In this document: piece by piece, positions 44,890-53,304 of the stretch
How the letters are laid out: every line of letters starts with the position of its first letter
Position numbering within the stretch: position 1 is the stretch's first letter
Origin: Sandarakinorhabdus oryzae
Lineage (GTDB): Bacteria; Pseudomonadota; Alphaproteobacteria; Sphingomonadales; Sphingomonadaceae
DNA length: 53,304 nt
NCBI RefSeq assembly: GCF_009733735.1
Contig: NZ_WNJP01000003.1
Location: 1 to 53,304 of the forward strand
Reading direction: 5' to 3'
Made by a program: the position numbers and the translations under genes
Notes under the pieces: model-generated
The model's input: the letters and a program-made list of their open reading frames with translations, nothing else
Told to the model about the DNA's origin: nothing
The model's database searches: none

Positions 44890-47229
44890 CTAACTTGCTG
44901 CCCGCAAGCGCAGCCCGGCCCGGGCTGCCGCCTCGGCCGAGGCAATGGCATCGGCGATGCGCTCGGCCGCCACCGGTGGAGACAGTGCAAAGCCCTGCAC
45001 ACGGTGAATGCCGGCCGATCGCGCCAGATCGAGCTCGGCCTGGCTTTCAACGCCTTCGGCCACCAGCATCAGCCCCATCGAATGGCCCAGGTTGGCTGCC
45101 ACGCGGAAGATGTCGGCAGCCGCCGGCTGGTCGGGCGCGCCGGCCAGCAGAGAACCGGAGATCTTCAGCGCGTTGATCGGCAGGCGCCGCAGCCGCTCCA
45201 GCGAGGAGAAGCCCGCACCGAAATCATCCATGGCCACGCCGACGCCCAGCGACACCAGCTGCTCCAGATTGGCAAGGCAGGCGCTTTCGTCAGTCATCAG
45301 CGCGGTTTCGGTGACTTCCAGCGCCAGGCGGCTCGGCGGCAGACCGGCGCGGTTCAATTCGGTCATCACCTCATCGACCAGGCCTGGCTGGCGCAGATCG
45401 AGCACGGAGGCATTGAGCCACAGGTTCATCGGCCGGCCGAGGCCCGCCACCACCGGCGCCGCCTGGCTCAGCACGAGTCGGCGCAGCTTGCCAACCAGGC
45501 CGCGGGCTTCGGCAACGGCGACCAGCTCATCCGGCGAAATGGCTTCCCCGCTGTCGGGCCGCCAGCGGGCCAGCGCCTCCAGGGCGATGGCACGCCCGGT
45601 GTTGAGATCGATCAGCGGCTGATAGGCGACATCGATGGCGCCGGCCCGCAAGGCCGAGCGCACACGCGACTCAACCCCCGCAACGCGCGCCGATTTCTGT
45701 TTCAACTCCGTGGTGAACAGGCAGATGTGGCTGCCCGGCTGCGCCTTGGCTGCCAGCAGGGCCAGATCGGCTGAGCGCAGCAGTTCCTCGCCGATGGTGC
45801 CATCTTCGGGTGCCAGCGCGATGCCGATGGCGGCGCCCACCTGCACCTCGGCTTCGCCGAACAACGCGGGCTGATCAATGGTGTCGATCAGGCGGCGGGC
45901 GAGGCGGTGGGCGCCGGCGGCATCGTCGCCATCGGCCAGCACGGCAAATTCATCGCCGCCAAGACGCGCGGCAAACAGGCCCTGATCGGCAGTGCGTAGC
46001 CGGAAACCGATGCGCGTGATCACCCGGTCCCCGATGGCATGGCCGTGACGATCATTGACCTGCTTGAAGCCATCCAGATCGACCAGCAGCAGCGAGAAGC
46101 GATCGCCACGGGCCAGGCGCTGGTCGAGCGCTTCCACGAACGCGCGGCGATTGGGCAGGCCGGTGATCGGGCAACGGCGGATCTCGCGGTTCAACTCGGC
46201 AATGGCATGGCGCTCGCCGGTGCTGTCGCGCATGACGCTGACCCAGCCTGATCCCGGGATCGGGTGGCATTCCATGTCGATCATGCGATCGTCGTTCAGA
46301 TGCATCACCGCATTGAACGGCTGCCGCGCCGCCACCAGCATGGCGGCATGACCCAGGAATTCCTCGCGATCGGTGGCGGCCTTCTGCAGATTGGGCGCCT
46401 TGGCCAGCAACTCGGAAAACGCCGGCGGATTGCGCGGGTCAATCGGCTCCACGCCGAGCATCGTCAGCGCCGTGCCGTTGATCACCAGCACCCGCAGATC
46501 ATTGTCGAGAATGGCGACAGCCTGGCCCAGGTGCTGCAGGGCGGCGTCAAGGCGGCGGCGCTCGGCGCCCTGGGCTTCGCGGGTCACCAGCAATTCGGTG
46601 CGCGCGGCATAGGCCCGGTGCGCCATCGCCACGCAAAGCGTGCCATAAACGAACACGCCGCAACCCGCCGCAACGCCCCAGGGCAGCGGCCAGAACAGCG
46701 CCAGCGAGATGCCGAGCGGCAGGCTGATGGTGATGAACTGCACCACGGCCAGCAGCGGCCGCCCCGGCCCCGTGCCATTGGCAGCACCCAGCGTGGCCAG
46801 CGCCACCATGGCCAGCACGGCTTCGGCCAGGAACGGCTCGTTGCGGGCCAGCACGGAGGCGACAATGCCGCCCAGTCCGATCGAGATGATGATGGTGCCC
46901 AGCACATAGCGGGCTTCCAGTTCCTCGAGCTGCTCCTCATCCGCGCCGTCGCGCACCGCCCGGCAGGCGAAGATGACGAACAGGAAGCCGGCCAGCGCCA
47001 GGCCGGCGAAGAACAGGGCCGCCAGGCTCTTGGCGGCAACGGCGATGGCAATGCAGGTGAACGCCGCGACCGGGCCGGCGAGCGCGAAGGAGAGGAAATA
47101 ATTGCCGAGGTCGCGTGTCAGCTCCGCCTGCAGGTTGGGCGGCAGGGCCGGGCCGATCAGCAACACGGTCATCCGCTGGACCCAGTTGCCGCGCCGGGGG
47201 GACGCAGGATGACTTCGCGCTTCGATCAT
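44890..47229 (-). CDS. Membrane GGDEF-EAL protein (cyclic di-GMP turnover)
   Basis: 779 residues from ATG 47229; a later ATG at 47172 is possible. The first ~190 residues hold five or six hydrophobic segments. A PAS-like region (about 215-330) has AVAILDNDLRVLVINGTAL. The GGDEF domain is intact at about 423 (RLGGDEFAV), but the RxxD upstream (RTAD) is eight residues from GGDEF rather than five, so the usual inhibitory site looks altered. The EAL domain keeps ALEALARW (Glu ~551), WLNASV, EVTET, MDDFG, LKIS and EGVES, and VQGF. In LKIS the usual Asp is Ser. Both activities seem possible. Converges on ftsY. Confidence 0.9.
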   Translation of the reverse strand: MIEARSHPASPRRGNWVQRMTVLLIGPALPPNLQAELTRDLGNYFLSFALAGPVAAFTCIAIAVAAKSLAALFFAGLALAGFLFVIFACRAVRDGADEEQLEELEARYVLGTIIISIGLGGIVASVLARNEPFLAEAVLAMVALATLGAANGTGPGRPLLAVVQFITISLPLGISLALFWPLPWGVAAGCGVFVYGTLCVAMAHRAYAARTELLVTREAQGAERRRLDAALQHLGQAVAILDNDLRVLVINGTALTMLGVEPIDPRNPPAFSELLAKAPNLQKAATDREEFLGHAAMLVAARQPFNAVMHLNDDRMIDMECHPIPGSGWVSVMRDSTGERHAIAELNREIRRCPITGLPNRRAFVEALDQRLARGDRFSLLLVDLDGFKQVNDRHGHAIGDRVITRIGFRLRTADQGLFAARLGGDEFAVLADGDDAAGAHRLARRLIDTIDQPALFGEAEVQVGAAIGIALAPEDGTIGEELLRSADLALLAAKAQPGSHICLFTTELKQKSARVAGVESRVRSALRAGAIDVAYQPLIDLNTGRAIALEALARWRPDSGEAISPDELVAVAEARGLVGKLRRLVLSQAAPVVAGLGRPMNLWLNASVLDLRQPGLVDEVMTELNRAGLPPSRLALEVTETALMTDESACLANLEQLVSLGVGVAMDDFGAGFSSLERLRRLPINALKISGSLLAGAPDQPAAADIFRVAANLGHSMGLMLVAEGVESQAELDLARSAGIHRVQGFALSPPVAAERIADAIASAEAAARAGLRLRAAS

Positions 47230-47337
47230 TTGCCTTGTCGTCTTATCACGACCCCTTTCGACTGGATAGCGCCACACTGGCGTGGCAATTTCTGACCTGC
47301 TTGACCCACCTGCTGCATGCGCCTATGGAAGCCGCCG

Positions 47338-47357
47338 GCCTCCGGGAGGAGGCTTTT
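47338..47357 (+). terminator. Terminator-like hairpin upstream of ffh
   Basis: GCCTCC (47338-47343) and GGAGGC (47348-47353) form a 6-bp stem closed by a GGGA tetraloop, followed by TTTT. It lies in the 239-base gap between the GGDEF-EAL and ffh genes, reading toward ffh, so it cannot belong to a known upstream gene. May be an attenuator or end of a small RNA. The rest of the gap has a CGCCA-CAC-TGGCG mini-hairpin near 47270-47282 and nothing else I recognise. Confidence 0.45.
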
Positions 47358-47468
47358 GCGTCCGAGGATGCACGCCGGCCAGCGAGTTTTCGCCCGCCGG
47401 CGCGCTGCCATATGGAGGCAAACGGGTTTTTTATCCGTAAACGCAGGTGAAAAAAGGCACTTTGGGCA

Positions 47469-48959
47469 TTGTTTGACAGTCTCTCCGAACGCCTTGGCGG
47501 CATATTCGAGCGGTTGCGCGGCCGGGGCGCGCTGACCGAAATCGACGTGCGCGCCGCCATGCGCGAAGTGCGCGTGGCGCTGCTGGAAGCCGATGTCGCC
47601 CTGCCCGTCGTCAAGGATTTCATCGAGAACGCCACCCAGCGCGCCATCGGTGCCGAGGTCATCAAGTCGGTCACGCCCGGCCAGCAGGTCGTCAAGATCG
47701 TCAATGATTGCCTGGTGGAGCTGCTGGGCGGCGATGACGAGCCGGCGCCGCTGAAGATTGCCGTCACCCCGCCCGCCGTCATCATGATGGTGGGTCTGCA
47801 AGGCTCGGGCAAAACGACCAGCACCGCCAAGCTGGCGAGCTGGCTGGCCACGCGTGAGCGCAAGAAGACGCTGATGGCCAGCCTGGACGTCGCCCGCCCG
47901 GCCGCCCAGGAACAGCTGCGCGTGCTGGGCGAGCAGCTCGAGATTGCCACCCTGCCGATCATCGCCGGCCAGACGCCGGTGCAGATTGCCGAGCGCGCCC
48001 GCCAGGCCGCCCGCCTGCAGGGCTTTGACGTGGTGCTGCTCGATACCGCCGGCCGCCTGGGCGTGGATGAAGCGCTGATGGCCGAGATGGCCGCCATCGC
48101 CAGCGCCACCAATCCCGATGAAATCCTGCTGGTGGTGGACAGCCTGACCGGCCAGGACGCGGTGAATGTTGCCAGCGCCTTCAAGGAACGCGTGGCGCTG
48201 ACCGGCGTGATCCTGACGCGGATGGATGGCGATGCCCGCGGCGGTGCGGCGCTTTCCATGCGCAGCGTCACAGGCGCGCCGATCCGCTTTGCCGGTACCG
48301 GCGAAAAGCTGGATGCGCTTGAACTGTTCGACGCCCGCCGCGTCGCCGGCCGCATCCTCGGCATGGGCGACATCGTTGGCCTGGTGGAAAAGGCCGCAGC
48401 CAATTTCGAAGCCGAACAGGCCGAGAAGATGGCGGAGAAGCTGGCCAAGGGCCAGTTCGACATGGACGATTTGCGCATGCAGCTCGGCCAGATGAAGAAG
48501 ATGGGCGGGCTGTCGGGCCTGGCGGCGATGATGCCGGGCATGGGCGCCGCCAAGAAGGCCATGGATTCCGGCGCAATTGCGCCCAAGCTGCTCGACCGCA
48601 TGGAAGCGATCATCCTGTCGATGACGCCGAAGGAGCGCGCCAAGCCGGAAATCCTCACCGCCAAGCGCAAGATCCGCATTGCCAACGGCTCCGGCACCAC
48701 CGTGCAGGATGTCAACAAGGTGCTGAAGATGCACCAGGAGATGGCCAATGCCATGAAGCGCCTGAAGAAGATGGGCGGCATGAAGGGCATGATGAAGATG
48801 CTGGCTGGCATGGGCGGAATGCCCGGCGGGCCGGAAGGCGGCGCACCGGGCGGAGAAGGCCCCGGCGGCGCCATCGATTTGGGGGCAGTGGGCCGCATGT
48901 TCGGTCGCCCCGGCATGGGCAGCCTGCCGCCCGGCTTCAACAAGTTTGGCAGAAAATAA
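47469..48959 (+). CDS. ffh: Signal recognition particle protein
   Basis: SRP54 GTPase that binds signal peptides and 4.5S RNA. 496 residues with standard N-terminus FDSLSERLGGIFERLRG. The only start in frame after the TGA at 47448-47450 is TTG at 47469, so a TTG start is implied. NG domain: GLQGSGKTTSTAKLA, DVARPAAQEQL, DTAGRLGVDEALM, TRMDGDARGG. The methionine-rich M domain follows with many Met residues (MGGMKGMMKMLAGMGGM) and a Gly/Pro-rich tail. Cotranscribed with rpsP downstream, 35 bases away. Confidence 0.95.
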   Translation: MFDSLSERLGGIFERLRGRGALTEIDVRAAMREVRVALLEADVALPVVKDFIENATQRAIGAEVIKSVTPGQQVVKIVNDCLVELLGGDDEPAPLKIAVTPPAVIMMVGLQGSGKTTSTAKLASWLATRERKKTLMASLDVARPAAQEQLRVLGEQLEIATLPIIAGQTPVQIAERARQAARLQGFDVVLLDTAGRLGVDEALMAEMAAIASATNPDEILLVVDSLTGQDAVNVASAFKERVALTGVILTRMDGDARGGAALSMRSVTGAPIRFAGTGEKLDALELFDARRVAGRILGMGDIVGLVEKAAANFEAEQAEKMAEKLAKGQFDMDDLRMQLGQMKKMGGLSGLAAMMPGMGAAKKAMDSGAIAPKLLDRMEAIILSMTPKERAKPEILTAKRKIRIANGSGTTVQDVNKVLKMHQEMANAMKRLKKMGGMKGMMKMLAGMGGMPGGPEGGAPGGEGPGGAIDLGAVGRMFGRPGMGSLPPGFNKFGRK

Positions 48960-48994
48960 CCACAATCACTGAAAATCACTGAAGGAAAGTTCAA

Positions 48995-49522
48995 ATGGCT
49001 ATTTCGATCCGTCTCGCCCGTGGTGGCATGAAGAAGCGTCCGTTCTACCGCATCGTCGTCTCCGACAGCCGCAGCCCGCGCGACGGCAAGTTCCTGGAGA
49101 AGCTGGGCACTTACAACCCGCTGCTGCCCAAGGATTCGGCCGAGCGCGTGAAGCTGGACACGACACGCGCTGCCTATTGGCTGGGCGTGGGTGCGCAACC
49201 GACCGACCGCGTCGCCCGCTTCCTGGATGCCGCTGGCCTGCGCACCCGCGCTGCCAAGAACAACCCGAACAAGGGTGAGCCGGGCGCCAAGGCCAAGGAA
49301 CGCCTGGAAATGGCCGCCCAGAAGGCTGCCGAAGCCGCTGAAGCGGCCGCTGCCGCTGAAGCTGAAGCTGCTGAAGCGGCCGCTGCCGCCGCCGAAGCCG
49401 CTGCTGCGCCGGTTGCAGAAGCCCCGGCCGAGGAAGCCCCTGCTGCTGAAGCGCCCGTTGAAGCTGCCGCTGACGAAGCGCCTGCTGCCGAAGCCGCTGC
49501 TGACGGCGAAACTGCCGAATAA
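48995..49522 (+). CDS. rpsP: 30S ribosomal protein S16 with Ala/Glu tail
   Basis: Ribosomal protein of the 30S body. 175 residues, about twice the usual 80-90. The core is normal ([34 protein letters not shown]). After about residue 100 comes a low-complexity tail of roughly 75 residues of Ala, Glu and a few Pro, with heptad-like spacing in the first part ([20 protein letters not shown]). Such tails occur in alphaproteobacterial S16 proteins. GGAAAG precedes the ATG. Confidence 0.95.
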   Translation: MAISIRLARGGMKKRPFYRIVVSDSRSPRDGKFLEKLGTYNPLLPKDSAERVKLDTTRAAYWLGVGAQPTDRVARFLDAAGLRTRAAKNNPNKGEPGAKAKERLEMAAQKAAEAAEAAAAAEAEAAEAAAAAAEAAAAPVAEAPAEEAPAAEAPVEAAADEAPAAEAAADGETAE

Positions 49523-49534
49523 GGCGCTCGGGCA

Positions 49535-50023
49535 ATGGCGGCCGACATGATCGTGCTGGCCGCGATTGCCGGCGCCCATGGCATCAAGGGCGAGGTGCGG
49601 CTGAAGCTGTTCACCGACGACCCGCAATCCCTGGCCCGTCACGCCCGCTTCGATGCGGGCGGGCGGGCCTTGATCTTGGCGGCCGTCCGCCCCGACAAGC
49701 CCGGCACGGCCATCGCCCGCTTCGAAGGCGTGACCGATCGCAACGTCGCCGAAACCCTTCGCGGCCTCACCCTCGCCGTGCCCCGCACCGCGCTGCCGCC
49801 GCTGGCCGATGGCGAATATTATGTCGCCGATTATCTCGGCCGCACGGTGGTGGACGAGACCGGTGTCGCTGTTGGCACAGTCAGGGCAATCGAGAATTTC
49901 GGCGCGTCAGACATCCTCGATATCGCGCTGGCGAAGGGCGGCACTGTGATGGTGCCCTTCATTGCCGACGTGGTGCGTGAGGAGCCAGACCGCCTGATTG
50001 TCGATCGGGCCTGGCTGCAATGA
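49535..50023 (+). CDS. rimM: 16S rRNA-processing protein RimM
   Basis: Assembly factor for the 30S head; binds S19. 162 residues: N-terminal RimM domain ([20 protein letters not shown]) and PRC-barrel C-terminal domain ([27 protein letters not shown]). Begins 12 bases after rpsP and overlaps trmD by four bases, the classic rpsP-rimM-trmD-rplS order. Confidence 0.95.
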   Translation: MAADMIVLAAIAGAHGIKGEVRLKLFTDDPQSLARHARFDAGGRALILAAVRPDKPGTAIARFEGVTDRNVAETLRGLTLAVPRTALPPLADGEYYVADYLGRTVVDETGVAVGTVRAIENFGASDILDIALAKGGTVMVPFIADVVREEPDRLIVDRAWLQ

Positions 50024-50751
50024 GCTGGCGGGCAACGATCCTCACCCTTTACCCCGAGATGTTCCCCGGCCACTTGGGCCAGAGCATCGCCGGCCGCGCG
50101 CTTGCCGATGGCATCTGGGCCTGCAACGCCGTCAACATCCGCGATTTTGCGAGCGACAAGCATCGCACCGTTGATGACACGCCGGCCGGTGGCGGGCCGG
50201 GCATGGTGCTGAAGGCCGATGTGCTGAGCGCCGCCATCGATGCGGTGGCGGATGGCCGCCCGGTGCTGGCGATGACGCCGCGTGGGCGACCCCTCACCCA
50301 GGCCCGGGTGCGCGAACTTGCGGCCGGCCCCGGCGCCATTATCCTGTGCGGCCGTTTCGAGGGCTTTGACGAGCGCATCTTCCAGCGCCGCGCCATCGAG
50401 GAAGTGTCGATCGGCGATTATGTCCTGTCCGGCGGCGAGGTCGCGGCGCTGGTGGTGATGGATGCTTGCGTGCGGCTGCTGCCCGGTGTAATGGGCGCCG
50501 CTTCCAGCGGAGTAGAGGAAAGCCACGAAAGCGGCCTCCTTGAACATCCGCACTACACCAGGCCCCCCGAATGGGAAGGCCTGGCGATCCCCGAAGCGTT
50601 GCGATCGGGGGATCACGCACGCATCGCCGCCTGGCGACGCGCGCGGTCCGAAACGGACACACGGTCACGGCGGCCGGATCTGTGGGATCATCATGGGGAT
50701 GATCGGGTCCATCCGCCCTCTGGCGCGCGACAACAGAAGAAAGAGGAATGA
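50020..50751 (+). CDS. trmD: tRNA (guanine-37-N1)-methyltransferase
   Basis: Methylates G37 next to the anticodon to prevent frameshifting. 243 residues. SPOUT knot seen in GRFEGFDER and [33 protein letters not shown] binds SAM/tRNA. The end [16 protein letters not shown] is normal. The ATG overlaps the rimM stop; rplS begins one base after its stop. Confidence 0.95.
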   Translation: MSWRATILTLYPEMFPGHLGQSIAGRALADGIWACNAVNIRDFASDKHRTVDDTPAGGGPGMVLKADVLSAAIDAVADGRPVLAMTPRGRPLTQARVRELAAGPGAIILCGRFEGFDERIFQRRAIEEVSIGDYVLSGGEVAALVVMDACVRLLPGVMGAASSGVEESHESGLLEHPHYTRPPEWEGLAIPEALRSGDHARIAAWRRARSETDTRSRRPDLWDHHGDDRVHPPSGARQQKKEE

Positions 50752-50752
50752 G

Positions 50753-51127
50753 ATGAATCTCATCCAGCAGATCGAAGCCGAGCAGATTGCCAAGCTCACC
50801 GAAAAGCGCAGCATCCCGCAGTTCCGCGCCGGCGACACGCTGCGCGTTGGCGTGCGCGTTGTTGAAGGCGAGCGCACCCGCGTGCAGAACTACGAAGGCG
50901 TGTGCATCGCGCGTTCGAACCGGGGCATCAACTCGTCGTTCACCGTGCGCAAGATCAGCTTTGGCGAAGGCGTGGAGCGCGTGTTCCCGCTGTACAGCCC
51001 GTCGATCGAAGCCATCGAAGTGGTGCGCCGCGGTGTCGTGCGCCGCGCCAAGCTCTATTATCTGCGTGGCCGCAGCGGCAAGAGCGCCCGCATCGTCGAA
51101 AAGCGCGACGCGCGTCCGACGGAATAA
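50753..51127 (+). CDS. rplS: 50S ribosomal protein L19
   Basis: Ribosomal protein at the subunit interface. 124 residues from ATG 50753, with AAGAGGA at the end of trmD as ribosome site. Signature segments: [37 protein letters not shown] and [13 protein letters not shown]...[18 protein letters not shown]. Last gene of the operon; a strong terminator follows. Confidence 0.96.
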   Translation: MNLIQQIEAEQIAKLTEKRSIPQFRAGDTLRVGVRVVEGERTRVQNYEGVCIARSNRGINSSFTVRKISFGEGVERVFPLYSPSIEAIEVVRRGVVRRAKLYYLRGRSGKSARIVEKRDARPTE

Positions 51128-51145
51128 TCCCCATCGACATTCGCG

Positions 51146-51182
51146 AAAGGGCGCCAGTGGCACTGCTGCTGGCGCCCTTTTT
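51146..51182 (+). terminator. Rho-independent terminator of the rpsP-rplS operon
   Basis: AAAGGGCGCCAG (51146-51157) pairs perfectly with CTGGCGCCCTTT (51169-51180) around an 11-base loop; the T-run (51178-51182) partly overlaps the stem. It begins 19 bases after the rplS stop. Confidence 0.9.
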
Positions 51183-51220
51183 CATTGCGCGTTCAGCCCT
51201 TGGCCTCCTATCTGGCCCTC

Positions 51221-51667
51221 ATGTCCCCCCTTCCCCCTTCTGGCGTGATCGACGGCGGCATCCACCGCCTGCCCGCGCGTGTCTATTTTGAAGACACCGA
51301 CACGGCGGGCATCATGTATCACGCCAAATATCTGCATTTCCTGGAACGCGGCCGCACCGAGTTCCTGCGCGTCGCCGGCATCGATCACGGCGCCGCCGTG
51401 AAGGCCGGTGATGGCGCCTATGCCGTGACGGAAATGCAGATCAAGTGGCTGCGCCCGGCCCGGCTGGATGACGTGCTGACCATCGAGACGCGGCTGATAA
51501 GCGTGCGCGCGGCTGCCTGCCAGATCGAACAGCGCATCACCCGCGCTGGTGAGCCGTTGGCGCAGGCCACGCTGATTGCCGCCTATCTTGATCCCGCCGG
51601 CCGCCCGCGCCGGCAACCGCGCGACTGGATGGCGCGCTTCCACGTACTTCTTGCACAGGAATCATGA
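51221..51667 (+). CDS. ybgC: Acyl-CoA thioesterase of the Tol-Pal cluster
   Basis: 148 residues from ATG 51221. Hot-dog fold thioesterase (4HBT): RVYFEDTDTAGIMYHAKYL, with the catalytic Asp and neighbouring Tyr, HFLERGRTEFLR, and IKWLRPARLDDVLTIET. An upstream TTG (51185) would lie in the terminator region and is rejected. First gene of ybgC-tolQ-tolR-tolA; its stop overlaps the tolQ start. Confidence 0.92.
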   Translation: MSPLPPSGVIDGGIHRLPARVYFEDTDTAGIMYHAKYLHFLERGRTEFLRVAGIDHGAAVKAGDGAYAVTEMQIKWLRPARLDDVLTIETRLISVRAAACQIEQRITRAGEPLAQATLIAAYLDPAGRPRRQPRDWMARFHVLLAQES

Positions 51668-52376
51668 TGCAGACCGACATTGCGCTCAAGGCCGCTGCCG
51701 ATCTCTCGCCCTTCGCCCTGTTCCTGCAGGCCGATATCGTCGTGAAGGCGGTGATGGCCGGCCTGCTGCTGGCCAGCGTGTGGAGCTGGGCAATCATCCT
51801 CGAACGCTCGCGCCGCCTCTCCCGCCTCAACGGCGAGGCCGCCAAGTTCGAGGACTGGTTCTGGAAGGCCAAGGACCTCGACAGCCTTTACGAACCTGCG
51901 TCGCGCGCCGATCACCCCTCGGCCCGCGCCTTCCTGGCTGGCATGAACGAATGGCGGCGCAGCCTGGCTGGCAAGCCGGGCCGCAGCATCGACCGCGAGG
52001 GCCTGCGTGGGCGCCTGGCCAGCGCCATCAATGTCGCCATCGGCCGCGACATCGATGAATTGTCGGACCGGCTGAACGCGCTCGCCACCATCGGTTCAGT
52101 GGCGCCGTTCGTCGGCCTGTTCGGCACGGTGTGGGGCATCATGCGCAGCTTTGCCGGCATCGCCGCCAGCCAGAACACCACGCTGGCCGTGGTTGCGCCG
52201 GGCATCGCCGAAGCGCTGTTCGCCACCGCCATCGGGCTGTTTGCCGCCATCCCCGCCGTCATCGGCTACAACCGCCTCCTCCACCGCGTGAACCGCCTCG
52301 AGGCGCGGCTCAACGCCTTTTCGGAGGAATATCTCAACCTGCTCTCCCGCCAACTTGATGGCATGGACAGCCAGTA

Positions 52377-52377
<1 letters not shown>
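51664..52377 (+). CDS. tolQ: Tol-Pal system protein TolQ
   Basis: Inner-membrane proton-channel subunit powering outer-membrane constriction at division. 237 residues with three membrane spans: AVMAGLLLASVWSWAIILE, then LATIGSVAPFVGLFGTVWGIM, and IAEALFATAIGLFAAIPAVIGY. The TVWGIM and GIAEALFATAIGLFAAIPA segments are the family hallmarks. The ATG overlaps the ybgC stop (ATGATG; second ATG at 51667 possible). Overlaps tolR by one base. Confidence 0.95.
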
Positions 52378-52807
<430 letters not shown>

Positions 52808-52811
<4 letters not shown>

Positions 52812-53304
52812 CCCGCGCCGAACGCCTCAGCATTGCCGGCGCTGCCACCGCGCATATCGTGCTGCTGGCCGCGCTCAGCCTTGCCTGGCAGAACAACCAG
52901 AAGATGCTGGCCGCCCCCACCGACGCGGTGCCGGTGGAAATCGTCGACATCGCAGACGCGCCGCGCACGCCCGAGCCGCCCAAACCCTCGATGGAAGCCG
53001 CACCGCAGGAGGCTGCCGCGGCTGCGCCCGAAGCCGAGGCCGCACCCGAACCCGAGCCGGTGCGGCCCGACGCGGTGCCGCCGCCCGAACCCACAAAGCC
53101 CACGCCACCAAAGCCCAAGGCCGCGACGCCGACCAAGGCGCCGCCCTCCCCGCTCGACACCTCGTCACTGGCCAGCCTCATCGACAAGTCGCTGCCCAAG
53201 GCGACCAAGAAGCCGCTCGACACCTCCAAACTGGCCAAGGAATTGAACGCCGCCGCGCCGGCGCGCGCCACCGTCGATCCGCGCGCCGCCGCCACGCTCG
53301 CCCA
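52808..53304 (+). CDS. tolA: Tol-Pal system protein TolA, N-terminal part (cut by window end)
   Basis: Open to the last base; about 165 codons visible and no stop. A membrane span (IAGAATAHIVLLAALSLAW) follows a short basic start, then VPVEIVDIADAPRTPEPP and a Pro/Ala/Lys-rich spacer (PPEPTKPTPPKPKAATPTK) with SLIDKSLPKATKKPLDTS. This is the TolA/TonB-type energy-transducer layout, and its place behind tolR supports TolA. The C-terminal Pal-binding domain is outside the window. Confidence 0.88.

Noticed and set aside
47230-47468. Possible 4.5S RNA gene upstream of ffh
   Set aside because: The conserved GGAAG/AGCAGCC apical loop of SRP RNA is not present.
47246-49642. A 798-codon minus-strand frame, and a second overlapping one, across ffh and rpsP
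   Set aside because: Antisense to two certain genes; low-complexity Ser/Arg-rich translation.

Overview
The window is a gene-dense, GC-rich chromosomal segment that reads as the core genome of an alphaproteobacterium, most probably a member of the Sphingomonadales. The basis is the gene order rlpA-dac-tmk-holB-metG-tatD, the order rpsP-rimM-trmD-rplS followed by ybgC-tolQRA, an S16 protein with a long Ala/Glu-rich tail, a PEPxxWA-type PEP-CTERM protein, and an alphaproteobacterial LexA box (GAAC-N7-GAAC) in front of uvrA. I saw no phage, insertion sequence, tRNA, rRNA or CRISPR array. The exact genus cannot be told from what I can see.

Layout. Positions 1-6142: cell-wall and replication/translation genes on the plus strand (SPOR-domain protein, D,D-carboxypeptidase, tmk, holB, metG, tatD, a metallo-beta-lactamase-fold hydrolase), mostly overlapping or closely spaced. 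6137-7923: YeiH exporter and a glutathione S-transferase on the minus strand. 8005-11606: mazG, an epoxide-hydrolase-like protein and an exported serine hydrolase. 11574-14718 (minus): hisS-prfA-prmC, covering tRNA charging, release factor 1 and its methylase. 14802-19029: exported M61 peptidase, a three-module lipoprotein and ppa. 19075-23594 (minus): flavoprotein, GNAT enzyme, a tiny membrane ORF, a PEP-CTERM protein with four near-identical 59-residue repeats, a small membrane protein and ispG. 23696-28974: Nudix, EF-hand, an uncharacterised exported protein, acyl-CoA carboxylase beta chain and a LuxR-type regulator with a C-terminal membrane anchor. 29080-30355: two small genes of unknown function and an intergenic region rich in hairpins and 37-bp tandem repeats. 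30356-38419: uvrA, then a PQQ-dehydrogenase / cytochrome c / NHL-repeat operon and an acyl-CoA synthetase ending in a clear intrinsic terminator. 38641-40116: a stand-alone AAA+ ATPase with an MshEN-like N-terminus. 40122-40943: MipA-type porin-like protein (minus). 41125-44885: DUF465, DksA-like, pdxH, phzF-like, dapF and ftsY. 44890-47229: a membrane GGDEF-EAL protein (minus). 47469-51127: ffh-rpsP-rimM-trmD-rplS. 51221-end: ybgC-tolQ-tolR-tolA (cut by the window end).

How the parts fit. Both protein components of signal-recognition-particle targeting (FtsY and Ffh) flank the cyclic-di-GMP enzyme. The PQQ dehydrogenase and its cytochrome form a likely periplasmic alcohol- or aldehyde-oxidation chain, and the cytochrome carries a non-canonical CX3CH haem motif. 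The most interesting candidate for something undescribed is the orphan ATPase at 38641-40116. Its first 55 residues contain two copies of the spacing pattern known from MshEN cyclic-di-GMP-binding domains, followed by a winged-helix-like segment and an AAA+ module. It lies 5 kb from a GGDEF-EAL protein and is preceded by nested inverted repeats. A second is the 28.1-30.4 kb block: a membrane-tethered LuxR-type protein, a structured intergenic RNA-like element, two unknown small genes and a repeat-rich leader before uvrA.
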